35,874 nt of DNA from Ruminococcus sp. (GCA_022641595.1 JALCDN010000012.1:1-35874), one strand, 5' to 3'; shown: positions 13,837 through 22,076, counted from the stretch's first letter. Notes: generated from the letters alone by a model not told the origin. Numbers and translations are program-made.

Positions 13837-15312
13837 ATGACGAAAGATATTTACAGCGATATCGCCGAAAGAACCGACGGAGATATTTATATTGGAATTG
13901 TAGGACCTGTAAGAACCGGAAAATCTACGTTTATCAAGCGATTTATGGAGTCACTTGTAATACCGAATATAGAAAGTGAGTTCAAGCGTGAGCGTGCGAT
14001 AGATGAGCTTCCCCAGTCGGCAGCAGGCAAAACGATAATGACAACCGAACCTAAATTTATACCCGAGGAAGCGGTTGAAATAAGTCTTGGAAGCGGAGCA
14101 AGGTTCAATGTCAGAATGATAGACTGTGTAGGCTACATAGTACCGAGTTCGCTTGGCTATATTGAGAATGAGATGCCGAGAATGGTAATGACATCATGGT
14201 TTGATGAAGAAATACCGTTTAATATGGCAGCAGAGATTGGTACTCAGAAAGTAATAAGCGAGCATTCTACCATAGGACTTGTGGTTACGACCGATGGCAG
14301 CATTTCTGATATTCCCCGAAGCGAATATGAGGAGTGTGAAGAGCGTGTCATTAACGAGCTTAAAGAGCTTGGAAAACCGTTTGTTGTTGTAATGAATTCA
14401 GTAAATCCGTCAACTGATGCGGTAAAAGAGCTTTGTGAGCGTATGAGCGAGAAATACGGAACAACCGTTCTCCCGGTGAACTGTCTTGAGCTCGGTGAAG
14501 ATGACATAAAGAAAATAATGCGTGAAATACTTTTCTCGTTCCCGATAAAGGAAATAAATATAAAGACAGCAAAGTGGATAAATTCGCTTGAAAAGGGACA
14601 TTGGCTGAGAACGGCAATAATGGACTGCATAAGAAGCAGTGCTATGGATATAAAGCTTGTCAGGGAAGCAGATGAAGCCGCAAAATCAATGGGAGAATGT
14701 GAGTATATAACCAAAGCAGAGGTAAGTGACATAAATCTTGGTGAGGGAAGTGTAACACTTACCGCCGAACTTGACCCGAGTCTTTTTTACAAGATACTTG
14801 GCGAAGAAACCGGTATCGAAATAGAGAGCGAAAGCGACCTTATGCCGATGCTGATGGAGCTAAACCGAATCAAGAAGGCATACAGCCGTATTGAGCCTGC
14901 ACTTGCTGAGGTAGAGGCAACAGGTTACGGAATAGTAATGCCTGAGCTTGAGGAACTTTCGCTTGAAGAACCAAAGATAATAAAGCAGGGCGGAAAATAT
15001 GGAGTAAAGCTTAAAGCATCTGCACCGTCGATACATTTGATGAAAGCAAATATAAATACTGTAATAAGTCCGATAGTAGGCTCTGAGAAGCAAAGTGAGG
15101 AGCTTATAATGTATCTTCTTGAGGGCTTTGAGGAGAATCCTAAGAAGATATGGGAGTCTAATATCTTTGGCAAATCGCTTCATGAGCTTGTAAATGAGGG
15201 ATTACACAATAAGCTGTTCAAGATGCCTGCCGATGCCAGAATGAAGCTTCAGGAGACACTTGAGCGTGTAATAAATGAGGGATGCAGCGGACTTATCTGT
15301 TTCATTCTTTAA
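13837..15312 (+). CDS. spoIVA: Stage IV sporulation protein A
   Basis: SpoIVA is a mother-cell ATPase that polymerises on the forespore surface and forms the base layer of the spore coat. The 491-residue length equals the family norm. Residues 22-31 (GPVRTGKSTF) are the Walker A motif, ERAIDELPQSAAGKTIMTTEP carries the switch region, and IDCVGY is the Walker B-like segment. The C-terminus (INEGCSGLICFIL) is the hydrophobic end that anchors the protein to the membrane and to SpoVM in Bacillus. The ATG follows AAGGAG by seven bases. It is cotranscribed with the SPOCS-LysM gene. It is strong evidence that this organism carries a sporulation programme. Confidence 0.97.
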   Translation: MTKDIYSDIAERTDGDIYIGIVGPVRTGKSTFIKRFMESLVIPNIESEFKRERAIDELPQSAAGKTIMTTEPKFIPEEAVEISLGSGARFNVRMIDCVGYIVPSSLGYIENEMPRMVMTSWFDEEIPFNMAAEIGTQKVISEHSTIGLVVTTDGSISDIPRSEYEECEERVINELKELGKPFVVVMNSVNPSTDAVKELCERMSEKYGTTVLPVNCLELGEDDIKKIMREILFSFPIKEINIKTAKWINSLEKGHWLRTAIMDCIRSSAMDIKLVREADEAAKSMGECEYITKAEVSDINLGEGSVTLTAELDPSLFYKILGEETGIEIESESDLMPMLMELNRIKKAYSRIEPALAEVEATGYGIVMPELEELSLEEPKIIKQGGKYGVKLKASAPSIHLMKANINTVISPIVGSEKQSEELIMYLLEGFEENPKKIWESNIFGKSLHELVNEGLHNKLFKMPADARMKLQETLERVINEGCSGLICFIL

Positions 15313-15331
15313 GCATACGGAGAAGCGAAAA

Positions 15332-15370
15332 AAGGCAAGTCAGCATAGAAAATGATATGCGACTTGCCTT
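15332..15370. terminator. Terminator after spoIVA, also facing the GGDEF gene
   Basis: AAGGCAAGTC (15332-15341) pairs with GACTTGCCTT (15361-15370), with a second short stem GCAT / ATGC inside. It lies between two converging genes and is A-rich on one side, T-rich on the other. Confidence 0.75.
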
Positions 15371-15377
15371 ATTTGTG

Positions 15378-16985
15378 TTATGCCGAACGTTGGTCATATA
15401 TTTTGAAAGCACTTTTTTCAAATTTATGTTTTACGTCATACATTGCGATATCTGAAAATTTAAGAAGCTCATCAACGCTGATTGATTGCTGTGGATAGAG
15501 GGCAATTCCGATGCTTGATGAAAGTCTGAATGTCAGGTGCGGATTGCCGTCATCATCGTAATTGATGACAGGGGAGTCAGTTTTTTCGCAAATGGAGCAG
15601 GCTATTGAGTTTACTGAGCTTAAAAAGTCATCATCTGAATTTTTATTGAAGATAAAAACAATCATAAATTCGTCGCCGCCCATACGGAAAGCGGTGCAGT
15701 TTTCGGGTGATACAGACATAAGTCTTTTTCCGATTTCTCTGAGAACGAAATCGCCCATATCGTGACCGAATTTATCATTTATGGGTTTGAAGAAGTTTAA
15801 GTCGAGTGAGAAGAAAGCGAGCTTTACTGAATTGTCTTTTTCAATTAGTTCTTTTATAAACATTGTGAAATAGTGTCTGTTGAAAAGACCGGTTAGTGAA
15901 TCGATAGTGGCGATTTTTTCGAGATACTTGTTTATGTCACGAAGCTCACGGGTTTTTTCGGCGACAATTTTTTCAAGACGAGCGTTTTCAGTTTTCTGAG
16001 TTTCGAGAAGTTTGCTGTAAAGTTCGCCTGATTCAAGACTTTTATGTGCAACAACGTATGCAAGTGAAATTATAAGCATACTGTAAAGCTCAGATGATGA
16101 TATATATGAAAGCGAGTATAGAACAATTGAAATAGCGGAAATAATGAAGACATTTATCCATATGAATTTATTAGCTGATTTTATATCGTATCTGATTTTA
16201 AGTTTATGGAAGTTGTCTTTGATGTTAATGTTTACGTTTGCATTTGAAATACATAGAGCGTAAATCATAATACTGCCGAGGTAAATTATATCGATGTAAA
16301 TGCTTTCAGCGTCTTTTGACTGGGTTACATAGTATGAGTATCTTGCTTCGAATATATTATAAATAGTGAAAAAAATTGCAATAATGTGATATTGTTTGCT
16401 TTTGTTGCGAAGTCCTGTCTGAACGATAAGCAGAATCATCATAATTGTAGCAAAAAGTATAGCAAAGAAGTAAAACATAGTGCTGAGAATTTCGAAATTC
16501 ACACCGCTTTTAGGATTCGGGTCTACTTTTAAGGCAGTAATAACGAAGGCGAAAGAAACGTAAGTAAGCATAAATGTGTCGATTAGGAGTCTGTAGAAAT
16601 CGGTTTTATCCAAACCAGTTTTAGCGTAGAGAACAACAACTGTGAAGAACATATAGTCAGGCAGAAGGTACATTTTGTCAGTAAGAGCCATAAGAAAAGG
16701 ATTATCAACAGCTATATATGTATAGGAAAATAAAAGAACATCGGAAATAAACCAGAAAAAGAATCCCAAAGCAAATGTTATACCGCAAGGCTTCAGTGGG
16801 CCAAGCTTTTTTAGTGAAGCTAATGTAATAACGGATGCAGTTAAGGCTGTAAGAGGAGAAAAGACGTTATAAATCTTATCTTTATTAGCCAATACAGCTA
16901 TTGAATATACAAACCATAATATAACGAGCAAAATTCTTAAGGTTTTAATTAAAGGTATTTTTTGTTGCACTTTAGTTTTATCCAA
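15378..16985 (-). CDS. Membrane diguanylate cyclase (GGDEF)
   Basis: A 535-residue sensor-like enzyme that should make c-di-GMP. Residues 12-310 hold about nine or ten hydrophobic segments, residues 318-358 a coiled-coil linker, and residues 359-530 a GGDEF domain with intact GGDEF (436-440), DSLTGLFNRH and SLDLNFFKPINDKFGH. No RxxD inhibitory site stands before the motif, so product inhibition may be absent. The start is TTG at 16985, placed by GGGAGGAA just before it; there is no nearby ATG in frame. A promoter lies at 17073-17101. The gene stands alone downstream of the phosphodiesterase operon. The signal sensed by the membrane part is unknown. Confidence 0.92.
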   Translation of the reverse strand: MDKTKVQQKIPLIKTLRILLVILWFVYSIAVLANKDKIYNVFSPLTALTASVITLASLKKLGPLKPCGITFALGFFFWFISDVLLFSYTYIAVDNPFLMALTDKMYLLPDYMFFTVVVLYAKTGLDKTDFYRLLIDTFMLTYVSFAFVITALKVDPNPKSGVNFEILSTMFYFFAILFATIMMILLIVQTGLRNKSKQYHIIAIFFTIYNIFEARYSYYVTQSKDAESIYIDIIYLGSIMIYALCISNANVNINIKDNFHKLKIRYDIKSANKFIWINVFIISAISIVLYSLSYISSSELYSMLIISLAYVVAHKSLESGELYSKLLETQKTENARLEKIVAEKTRELRDINKYLEKIATIDSLTGLFNRHYFTMFIKELIEKDNSVKLAFFSLDLNFFKPINDKFGHDMGDFVLREIGKRLMSVSPENCTAFRMGGDEFMIVFIFNKNSDDDFLSSVNSIACSICEKTDSPVINYDDDGNPHLTFRLSSSIGIALYPQQSISVDELLKFSDIAMYDVKHKFEKSAFKIYDQRSA

Positions 16986-17072
16986 AAAAATTCCTCCCTT
17001 TATTTAAAATATACTACGCAATAAATTATATACATTATTATTTAATACAAATCTAAAATGTATTACATTTTT

Positions 17073-17101
17073 ATTATATCATATCTAAAACTTAATTTCA
17101 A
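17073..17101 (-). promoter_or_regulatory. Promoter of the membrane GGDEF gene
   Basis: TTGAAA (17096-17101) and TATAAT (17073-17078) on the minus strand, 17 bases apart, with a leader of about 80 bases. Confidence 0.75.
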
Positions 17102-17161
17102 TAGTATAAGTAAACTTTTTCACAAAAATCGTAAATAGAAAAAAATTAAATTTATGCAAAA

Positions 17162-17196
17162 GAGCCTTTACACTTATGCTGAAAGTGTAAAGACTC
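17162..17196 (-). terminator. Terminator of the phosphodiesterase-hlyIII-pfkA operon
   Basis: CTTTACACTT (17166-17175) pairs with AAGTGTAAAG (17183-17192), extended by GAG / CTC outside. The minus-strand tail is moderately T-rich. Confidence 0.6.
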
Positions 17197-17226
17197 CATA
17201 TTTGAATTATTAAGCTGAGCTGGTTT

Positions 17227-18309
17227 TCAGTCACCGAAAGAAACTCCGAGGTCTTTAGCTGTTATTACAAGTTCATCGTCAGGCTGTACGAATTTAGTTT
17301 TTCCTGCTATATCATCGAGTTTGTTTGAAGTGATTTTGTTGCCGACAGCAGCAACGGTTCTGCCGTAATTTTCGTCTGCAATGAGTTTTGCAGCGTGAAC
17401 GCCGAACTTAGTAGCAAGAATGCGGTCGTAAGCACTTGGACTTCCTCCACGGAGCATATGACCTGGAACACAGACACGAGCTTCAAAGCCTGTATTATTC
17501 TGGATTTGCACAGCGATGCTGTTTGTAGCCGTAAGCATACCTGCTTCTGCACGTTTTGCTGCACGTTCCTTCTTTTTGAGCTTAGCCTCCTCGACATCGA
17601 AAACGCCTTCAGCGACAGCGAGAATTGAGAATGATTTTCCCGAGGTACTTCTTGCGATTACAGCGTCGCAAACCTTATCGATATCGTAAGGGATTTCAGG
17701 TATAAGAATAATGTCGGCACCGCCTGCAACGCCTGCATTAAGAGTAAGCCAACCGGCTTTGTTGCCCATAATTTCGCAGAGCATGATGCGTGAGTGGCTT
17801 GCGGCAGTTGTATGCAGACGGTCGAGAGCGTCGGTAGCTATGTCGACAGCCGTGTGGAAACCGAAAGTAACGTCAGTACCATATATATCGTTGTCGATAG
17901 TTTTTGGAAGACCTATTATGTTAAGGCCCTCGTCAGCGAGGAGCTTTGAAGTTTTGTGAGTACCGTTTCCGCCGAGGGTAAGCAGACAGTCGAGTTTTTG
18001 TTTTTTGTAGGTTTCCTTCATATTTTTGACCTTGTCGATGTTGTCTTCACCTATAACCTGCATCATTTTGAACGGCTGACGTTTAGTGCCGAATATAGTT
18101 CCGCCACGGGTAAGGATACCTGAGAAGTCGGAAGGGTTCATATCCTTGCACAGGTTATTGATAAGACCGTAGTAGCCGTTTGAGATGCCGACGATTTCGA
18201 CATTGTCCTCACCGAAGCGTTCAAAGCAGGCTTTTGCAACACCTCTTATAGTAGCGTTAAGACCGGGGCAGTCGCCGCCGCTTGTTAAAATACCGATTCT
18301 TCTTTTCAT
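17227..18309 (-). CDS. pfkA: 6-phosphofructokinase, mixed-type
   Basis: Phosphorylates fructose 6-phosphate at C1, the committed step of glycolysis. The 360-residue protein has GILTSGGDCPGLNATIRG at the phosphoryl-donor site, GGNGT (113-117), PKTIDND (135-141, catalytic Asp) and MLRGG near the C-terminal third. Classical ATP enzymes read GGDGS and PGTIDND; Lys in PKTIDND is usual in pyrophosphate users, while Gly in GGNGT favours ATP. This mixed pattern belongs to a known clostridial and actinobacterial subgroup, so the donor (ATP or PPi) is left open. AAAGGA lies 11 bases before the ATG. It is the last gene of an operon behind an EAL phosphodiesterase and a HlyIII protein. Confidence 0.93.
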   Translation of the reverse strand: MKRRIGILTSGGDCPGLNATIRGVAKACFERFGEDNVEIVGISNGYYGLINNLCKDMNPSDFSGILTRGGTIFGTKRQPFKMMQVIGEDNIDKVKNMKETYKKQKLDCLLTLGGNGTHKTSKLLADEGLNIIGLPKTIDNDIYGTDVTFGFHTAVDIATDALDRLHTTAASHSRIMLCEIMGNKAGWLTLNAGVAGGADIILIPEIPYDIDKVCDAVIARSTSGKSFSILAVAEGVFDVEEAKLKKKERAAKRAEAGMLTATNSIAVQIQNNTGFEARVCVPGHMLRGGSPSAYDRILATKFGVHAAKLIADENYGRTVAAVGNKITSNKLDDIAGKTKFVQPDDELVITAKDLGVSFGD

Positions 18310-18354
18310 AGTAAAACAAATCCTTTCGGTCTCAGGTAATTTAGTAAGCCTGAG

Positions 18355-18999
18355 TTAATGAATGATAGCGAACAGAACTGAAAAATATTGTAGAATGCAG
18401 CCGCAAAGAACGAAAAGGTGCCAGATTGAGTGCATATATCTGATTTCTTTTTTGGCACAGAAGAAAATGCCTGATGAGTACATAATACCGCCTGCAATGA
18501 GCATAATGAGCGATGAGGAAGGCAGACAGTGGTAAAGTGGATTTATGGCGAAAAGCATAGCCCAGCCCATAATACAGTAGATGACAGTAAGAGTTTTACG
18601 GTATTTGCCGAGGCTTAGTGAGGAAAAGATAATTCCGCCGATAGCTGCTGCCCAGATTATGCCGAATATAGTCCAGCCGAGCGAGCCGCCGACAGCAGAA
18701 AGTGCGATTGGAGTATAAGTACCTGCAATCAGTAGAAAAATCATATTGACGTTCAGTATACGGAAGATTTTTTTTGCGGATTCATTCCTGATTGCGTGGT
18801 AAAGCGTTGATGTAATAAACAAGAGAATTAGTGAAGCACCATAAATTGATGAAGCAGCAACGTCTGTAGCCGAGCCTTTTAAAGCACTCAGTGTGACTAT
18901 AATGCTGCATCCGGCGATGGAAAGAGCAGAGCCGATACCGTGTGTTACGGAGCTGAAAACTTCCTCACCGTGAGTAAATTTCCTTTCGAGGAAATCCAT
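18355..18999 (-). CDS. HlyIII/PAQR-family membrane protein
   Basis: A 214-residue protein with seven hydrophobic segments of the hemolysin III (PAQR) family. These carry a metal-binding site like that of adiponectin receptors; a true haemolysin role in such bacteria is unproven, and roles in membrane lipid balance are discussed. The family markers are present: FTHGEEVFSSVTHGIG at the N-terminus, STLYHA after the second helix, and HSIWHLFV near the end. The ATG follows the TAA of the phosphodiesterase gene with no base between, so translation is probably coupled. pfkA follows after 45 bases. Confidence 0.92.
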   Translation of the reverse strand: MDFLERKFTHGEEVFSSVTHGIGSALSIAGCSIIVTLSALKGSATDVAASSIYGASLILLFITSTLYHAIRNESAKKIFRILNVNMIFLLIAGTYTPIALSAVGGSLGWTIFGIIWAAAIGGIIFSSLSLGKYRKTLTVIYCIMGWAMLFAINPLYHCLPSSSLIMLIAGGIMYSSGIFFCAKKEIRYMHSIWHLFVLCGCILQYFSVLFAIIH

Positions 19000-21240
19000 T
19001 TAAAAAACCTGCCTTTCTGAAGCATTGTGTTCAAAGAAAGCTGGAATCTCATCAGCAGGCATAGGCTTGCCGTAAAGGTAGCCCTGAGCGTAGTCGCAGC
19101 CTGTTTCACGAAGAATAGTGGCTTGACGAGGAGATTCTATGCCTTCAGCAATTGTTTCGATTTTTTTGGATTTGGCGATTTTTATGACAGCGGAAACGAT
19201 TTCGTAAGCGATAGGGTCGTTTTCGATATCTATTATGAAAGAACGGTCGAGCTTCAGCAGGGTAATTGGGAGTATCTGGATATAGCTCAGTGATGAGTAG
19301 CCGGTTCCGAAGTCGTCCATAGCGAGCTTTACGCCGAGGTCACGGAGCTGGTTCATTTGAAATACTGCATAGTCAACGTCACGCAGAGCCATTCTTTCGG
19401 TAAGCTCTACCTCAAGCCATTCCGGATTAAGACCTGAGCGGACGAGGGCATCGAAAACACGTTCCTTGAGGTCTTTTTTGTAGAAGTCGTCCGAGGTAAA
19501 ATTGATTGACATAATTATGGGAGGGTATCCCATACGTTGCCAGAGCATATTCTGGTCGCAGGCTTCATTGAGGACGAAGTCGCTGATTTTTCCGATAAGG
19601 TGAGAGCTTTCGGCGATAGGTACGAAATAGCTTGGAGCGATGATTGTACCGTCTGGTTTTATCCAGCGAACGAGAGCTTCAACGCCCATAAATTTGCCTG
19701 TAGCGATTTCGATTTTAGGCTGATAGAAAAGTTTGAGTTCGTTGTTGTCGATAGCATCTGAGAGAGCTTTTTCGAGTTCGTTGTCGCCGATAATAGCGTC
19801 GTGCATACTGCTTTCGTAGGCGCAGATGCTGCATCTTGAGTCTATGCCTGATTTAAGGGCAAATTCGGCGTGTTCGAGGACATCGAGGAAGCAGTTTCCG
19901 TCGGACGGCATTTTTGAGTAGCCTGCCGAGCAGGTAAATGACTGATTTGAAAATTCGTCAACAGCGAGGTCTGCAAAGTCTTTTTGCAGAAGTTCGATTG
20001 TACGTTGAGGGAGGTCATCATCGCCGTAGTCTCTTATGATAATAGCGAAGTTATCGCCGCTGATTCTTGCGGCGAGACCGCCTATAGAGATGTATTTATA
20101 GAGGTTGTGGGCGAAATTTTTGAGTAATTTGTTACCGCTTTCGTAGCCGCAGGTGTCATTGACGATATGGAAACGGTCGATATCTATAACGATAACCCAG
20201 TAAGCATAATTCAGAGCGTTGCAGCATTCGTAAGTTTCCTGACCTATTTTGACGAGTTTGTTTCTGTTTGGAATATCTGTAATCTCGTCGACGTAGGCAA
20301 GTTTTTCAATAAGCAGGTCTTTTTCACGTTCCATAGTGATATCGAGGAAAGCACCGCCGATGACAGGAAAGTCAGAATTTACGTCTTCGATTGCCTTGAA
20401 TCTGTATGAGTACCAGCGATAGGTGCCGTCATGAGATTTCACTCTGATTTCGATGCAGGATATTTCGGCAGAAAGGGCGGTATCTGAAAGAAGAAGTTTT
20501 ATATGTCTGTCATAATTTGAGCGGTCGTTCGGGTGAATGAGGCATCTGAATTCATTAAAAGAGATTTCGGGTTTTTTCAGACCGAGCATACGCATCATTT
20601 CGGGTGAAGCGAAGTATTTCTGAGAGCCTTGACTTATAAGTATACCTATTTCTGAAAGCTCCATAGAAAGGTTGAATCTTTCGCTTGTGTCTGATAGACG
20701 GGATTGAACCTGTTTGAGTTGAGTGATATTAAAGCCGGTGCTGAAATACAGAGAAAATTTTTTGTTTTGTTTCAGAATTGATGTACTCCAGATTATGCAT
20801 TGTTGTGTTCCGTCAGCACCGCAGAAATGGCATTCTCCGTAATTGTCCATTATAGCGGAATTTATGCTTTTAGGGTTTATTTCATCGAGGCAGAAGATTT
20901 TTTTAATTATCTCCTCGTTATTGAAGTCACTTGTAGTAATTCCGAGAAGTTCACGGAGTTTTTTATTAAGGAAAACGGCAGAGCAGTCATTAGTCCATAG
21001 AACGATTTCGGTATTAAGGTCTTCAATGATTTCAGATATTTCGTTAGTATTGATAGAGGTATGCGAAAGACTGAAGATGTAGTTAGCTGTGGCGAAAATA
21101 ATCCAGAGAATTATTACGGTAGTGGTAAATACTGAAAGAATCAGTGAAGATTCATCACTGTGAATTTTTGAGTAAGCGATGACGATAGCTGTTGCAGCAG
21201 ACATAACGAGTGAAATAATTAATGAAGATTTTGGTTTCAT
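19000..21240 (-). CDS. PAS-GGDEF-EAL c-di-GMP phosphodiesterase
   Basis: A 746-residue membrane-bound signalling enzyme that should break down c-di-GMP. Two hydrophobic segments (7-24, 33-56) are followed by two PAS-like domains (about 68-175 and 185-305; the second ends in the GTYRWYSYRFKAI pattern). A GGDEF domain with SGDNF (394-398) cannot be a normal cyclase but may bind GTP. The EAL domain (486-735) is complete: EAL (521-523), N580, E612, DDFGTGYSS (642-650), K663, E699 and QGY (719-721). GGGGAGGAA stands before the ATG at 21240. A consensus promoter lies at 21305-21333. It heads an operon with hlyIII and pfkA. Confidence 0.95.
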   Translation of the reverse strand: MKPKSSLIISLVMSAATAIVIAYSKIHSDESSLILSVFTTTVIILWIIFATANYIFSLSHTSINTNEISEIIEDLNTEIVLWTNDCSAVFLNKKLRELLGITTSDFNNEEIIKKIFCLDEINPKSINSAIMDNYGECHFCGADGTQQCIIWSTSILKQNKKFSLYFSTGFNITQLKQVQSRLSDTSERFNLSMELSEIGILISQGSQKYFASPEMMRMLGLKKPEISFNEFRCLIHPNDRSNYDRHIKLLLSDTALSAEISCIEIRVKSHDGTYRWYSYRFKAIEDVNSDFPVIGGAFLDITMEREKDLLIEKLAYVDEITDIPNRNKLVKIGQETYECCNALNYAYWVIVIDIDRFHIVNDTCGYESGNKLLKNFAHNLYKYISIGGLAARISGDNFAIIIRDYGDDDLPQRTIELLQKDFADLAVDEFSNQSFTCSAGYSKMPSDGNCFLDVLEHAEFALKSGIDSRCSICAYESSMHDAIIGDNELEKALSDAIDNNELKLFYQPKIEIATGKFMGVEALVRWIKPDGTIIAPSYFVPIAESSHLIGKISDFVLNEACDQNMLWQRMGYPPIIMSINFTSDDFYKKDLKERVFDALVRSGLNPEWLEVELTERMALRDVDYAVFQMNQLRDLGVKLAMDDFGTGYSSLSYIQILPITLLKLDRSFIIDIENDPIAYEIVSAVIKIAKSKKIETIAEGIESPRQATILRETGCDYAQGYLYGKPMPADEIPAFFEHNASERQVF

Positions 21241-21304
21241 TTGATTCCTCCCCTACAGAACATATGAAATACCACATTCTGGTTTCATACACATCTATAA
21301 AAAT

Positions 21305-21333
21305 ATTATATCAAGATTCCAATAAAATGTCAA
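21305..21333 (-). promoter_or_regulatory. Promoter of the phosphodiesterase-hlyIII-pfkA operon
   Basis: Perfect TTGACA (21328-21333) and TATAAT (21305-21310) on the minus strand, 17 bases apart. The leader of about 58 bases contains an ATGAAACCA / TGGTATTTCAT hairpin just before the ribosome binding site. Confidence 0.85.
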
Positions 21334-21417
21334 TTAAATTTTCCAATTATATAAACAGCTTTTTGCAGGATAATTTATGCAAAATCACTGAAAAATTGAT
21401 TTACATTGCTGAATCTA

Positions 21418-21505
21418 TTGGCATTTCTAAAAACCTAATTAAAAAAGAAAAAATCAGATGATGTGCAAATGTGATTTTTTGAAAAGAGGTTTTTAGAGAT
21501 GCCAA
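21418..21505. mobile_element. MITE family B, short copy (88 bp)
   Basis: Inverted ends TTGGCATTTCTAAAAACC and GGTTTTTAGAGATGCCAA match at 17 of 18 positions. The inside is AT-rich and shares GAAAAATCAGAT with the longer copy at 32123. The core of the ends equals the end of the IS5-type element at 35778. No coding sequence. It sits between the two small RNA units and the promoter of the phosphodiesterase operon. Confidence 0.7.
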
Positions 21506-21529
21506 TATGTTAATTAGGGATAAATTGGC

Positions 21530-21652
21530 AAAAAAAAAGCTCCTGTAAGGAGCTTTTAAATAAAAAGGGGAATTGGAAAATATGAACTTAATGTTGGGGT
21601 GGGAAACATTAAGTAACAATGAAAATAAAAACGTAGCTGAGTACCTCAGCAC
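21530..21652 (-). ncRNA. Candidate small RNA, unit 1 (C-rich loop)
   Basis: Read on the minus strand: a 5' hairpin (GCTGAG GTA CTCAGC), a second hairpin (CTTAATGTT / AACATTAAG) whose loop is TCCCACCCC, an unpaired CCCC stretch, and a strong terminator (AAAGCTCC / GGAGCTTT plus eight Ts). No ORF with a binding site. The order of parts matches unit 2 at 21768-21899. A TATTAT (21659-21664) could be the -10 box. C-rich loops of this kind act as anti-Shine-Dalgarno sequences in known Firmicute sRNAs; that role here is inference. Confidence 0.55.
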
Positions 21653-21767
21653 TCTTAAATAATAAAGCCTGAGTGTGAAATCTGAGTGAAATAATACTGA
21701 TATATAAATGAAAGAAAAAATCAAAGCTTTCATAGGTGCTATAATATGGATTCATATATATGACAAA

Positions 21768-21899
21768 ATAACACAAAAGCCTCCGTAAAGGAAGCTTTTG
21801 TGCCATGATATAGGGATTATTGGGGATTTTATATAATTTAACGCTGGGGTAAACGTTAAATTATCGATAGTTGAGAGTACCTGAATTCTTTTCAAGTAC
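21768..21899 (-). ncRNA. Candidate small RNA, unit 2 (C-rich loop)
   Basis: On the minus strand: an AGGTACTC segment shared with unit 1, a hairpin (ATTTAACG / CGTTAAAT) with ACCCC in its loop, an unpaired stretch with CCCC and CCC, then a terminator-type stem with CACAAAAGC paired to GCTTTTGTG. Its T-run is weaker than in unit 1. TATAAT at 21906-21911 is the -10 candidate; the -35 region is not consensus. It lies 178 bases after the kinase stop, so a processed 3' UTR is the main alternative. Confidence 0.5.
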
Positions 21900-21911
21900 A
21901 GCTACATTATA

Positions 21912-22076
21912 TCTGCCTGATGTGTGCAAGGTGTGAAATAAGCTTGACAATTCTCTGAAAAGCAATTGACAGTTAAAAGAAAAGCAGATAGTTGTAATAA
22001 ATTTGTTGGTTAAGTAAACACTTATAAATGATGTTTCATAACGAAAATTTATTAAAATTTGGAAGATGAATTGCTT
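21912..22076. other. AT-rich spacer between small RNA unit 2 and the kinase gene
   Basis: No gene. It holds the upstream promoter region of unit 2 (ATTTCAC on the minus strand near 21934-21940) and two TTGACA hexamers on the plus strand (21943, 21965) without matching -10 boxes. I see no terminator for the kinase operon. Confidence 0.4.

Noticed and set aside
14244-14732. A 162-residue ORF antisense to spoIVA
   Set aside because: Shadow of spoIVA; no binding site and no family resemblance.
21768-21911. Unit 2 considered as a c-di-GMP riboswitch for the phosphodiesterase gene
   Set aside because: It lacks the conserved c-di-GMP riboswitch core sequences, ends in its own terminator, and the gene has a separate promoter at 21305-21333.
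21943-21970. Two TTGACA hexamers on the plus strand
   Set aside because: No -10 box at a suitable distance and no gene downstream on that strand before tRNA-Ala.
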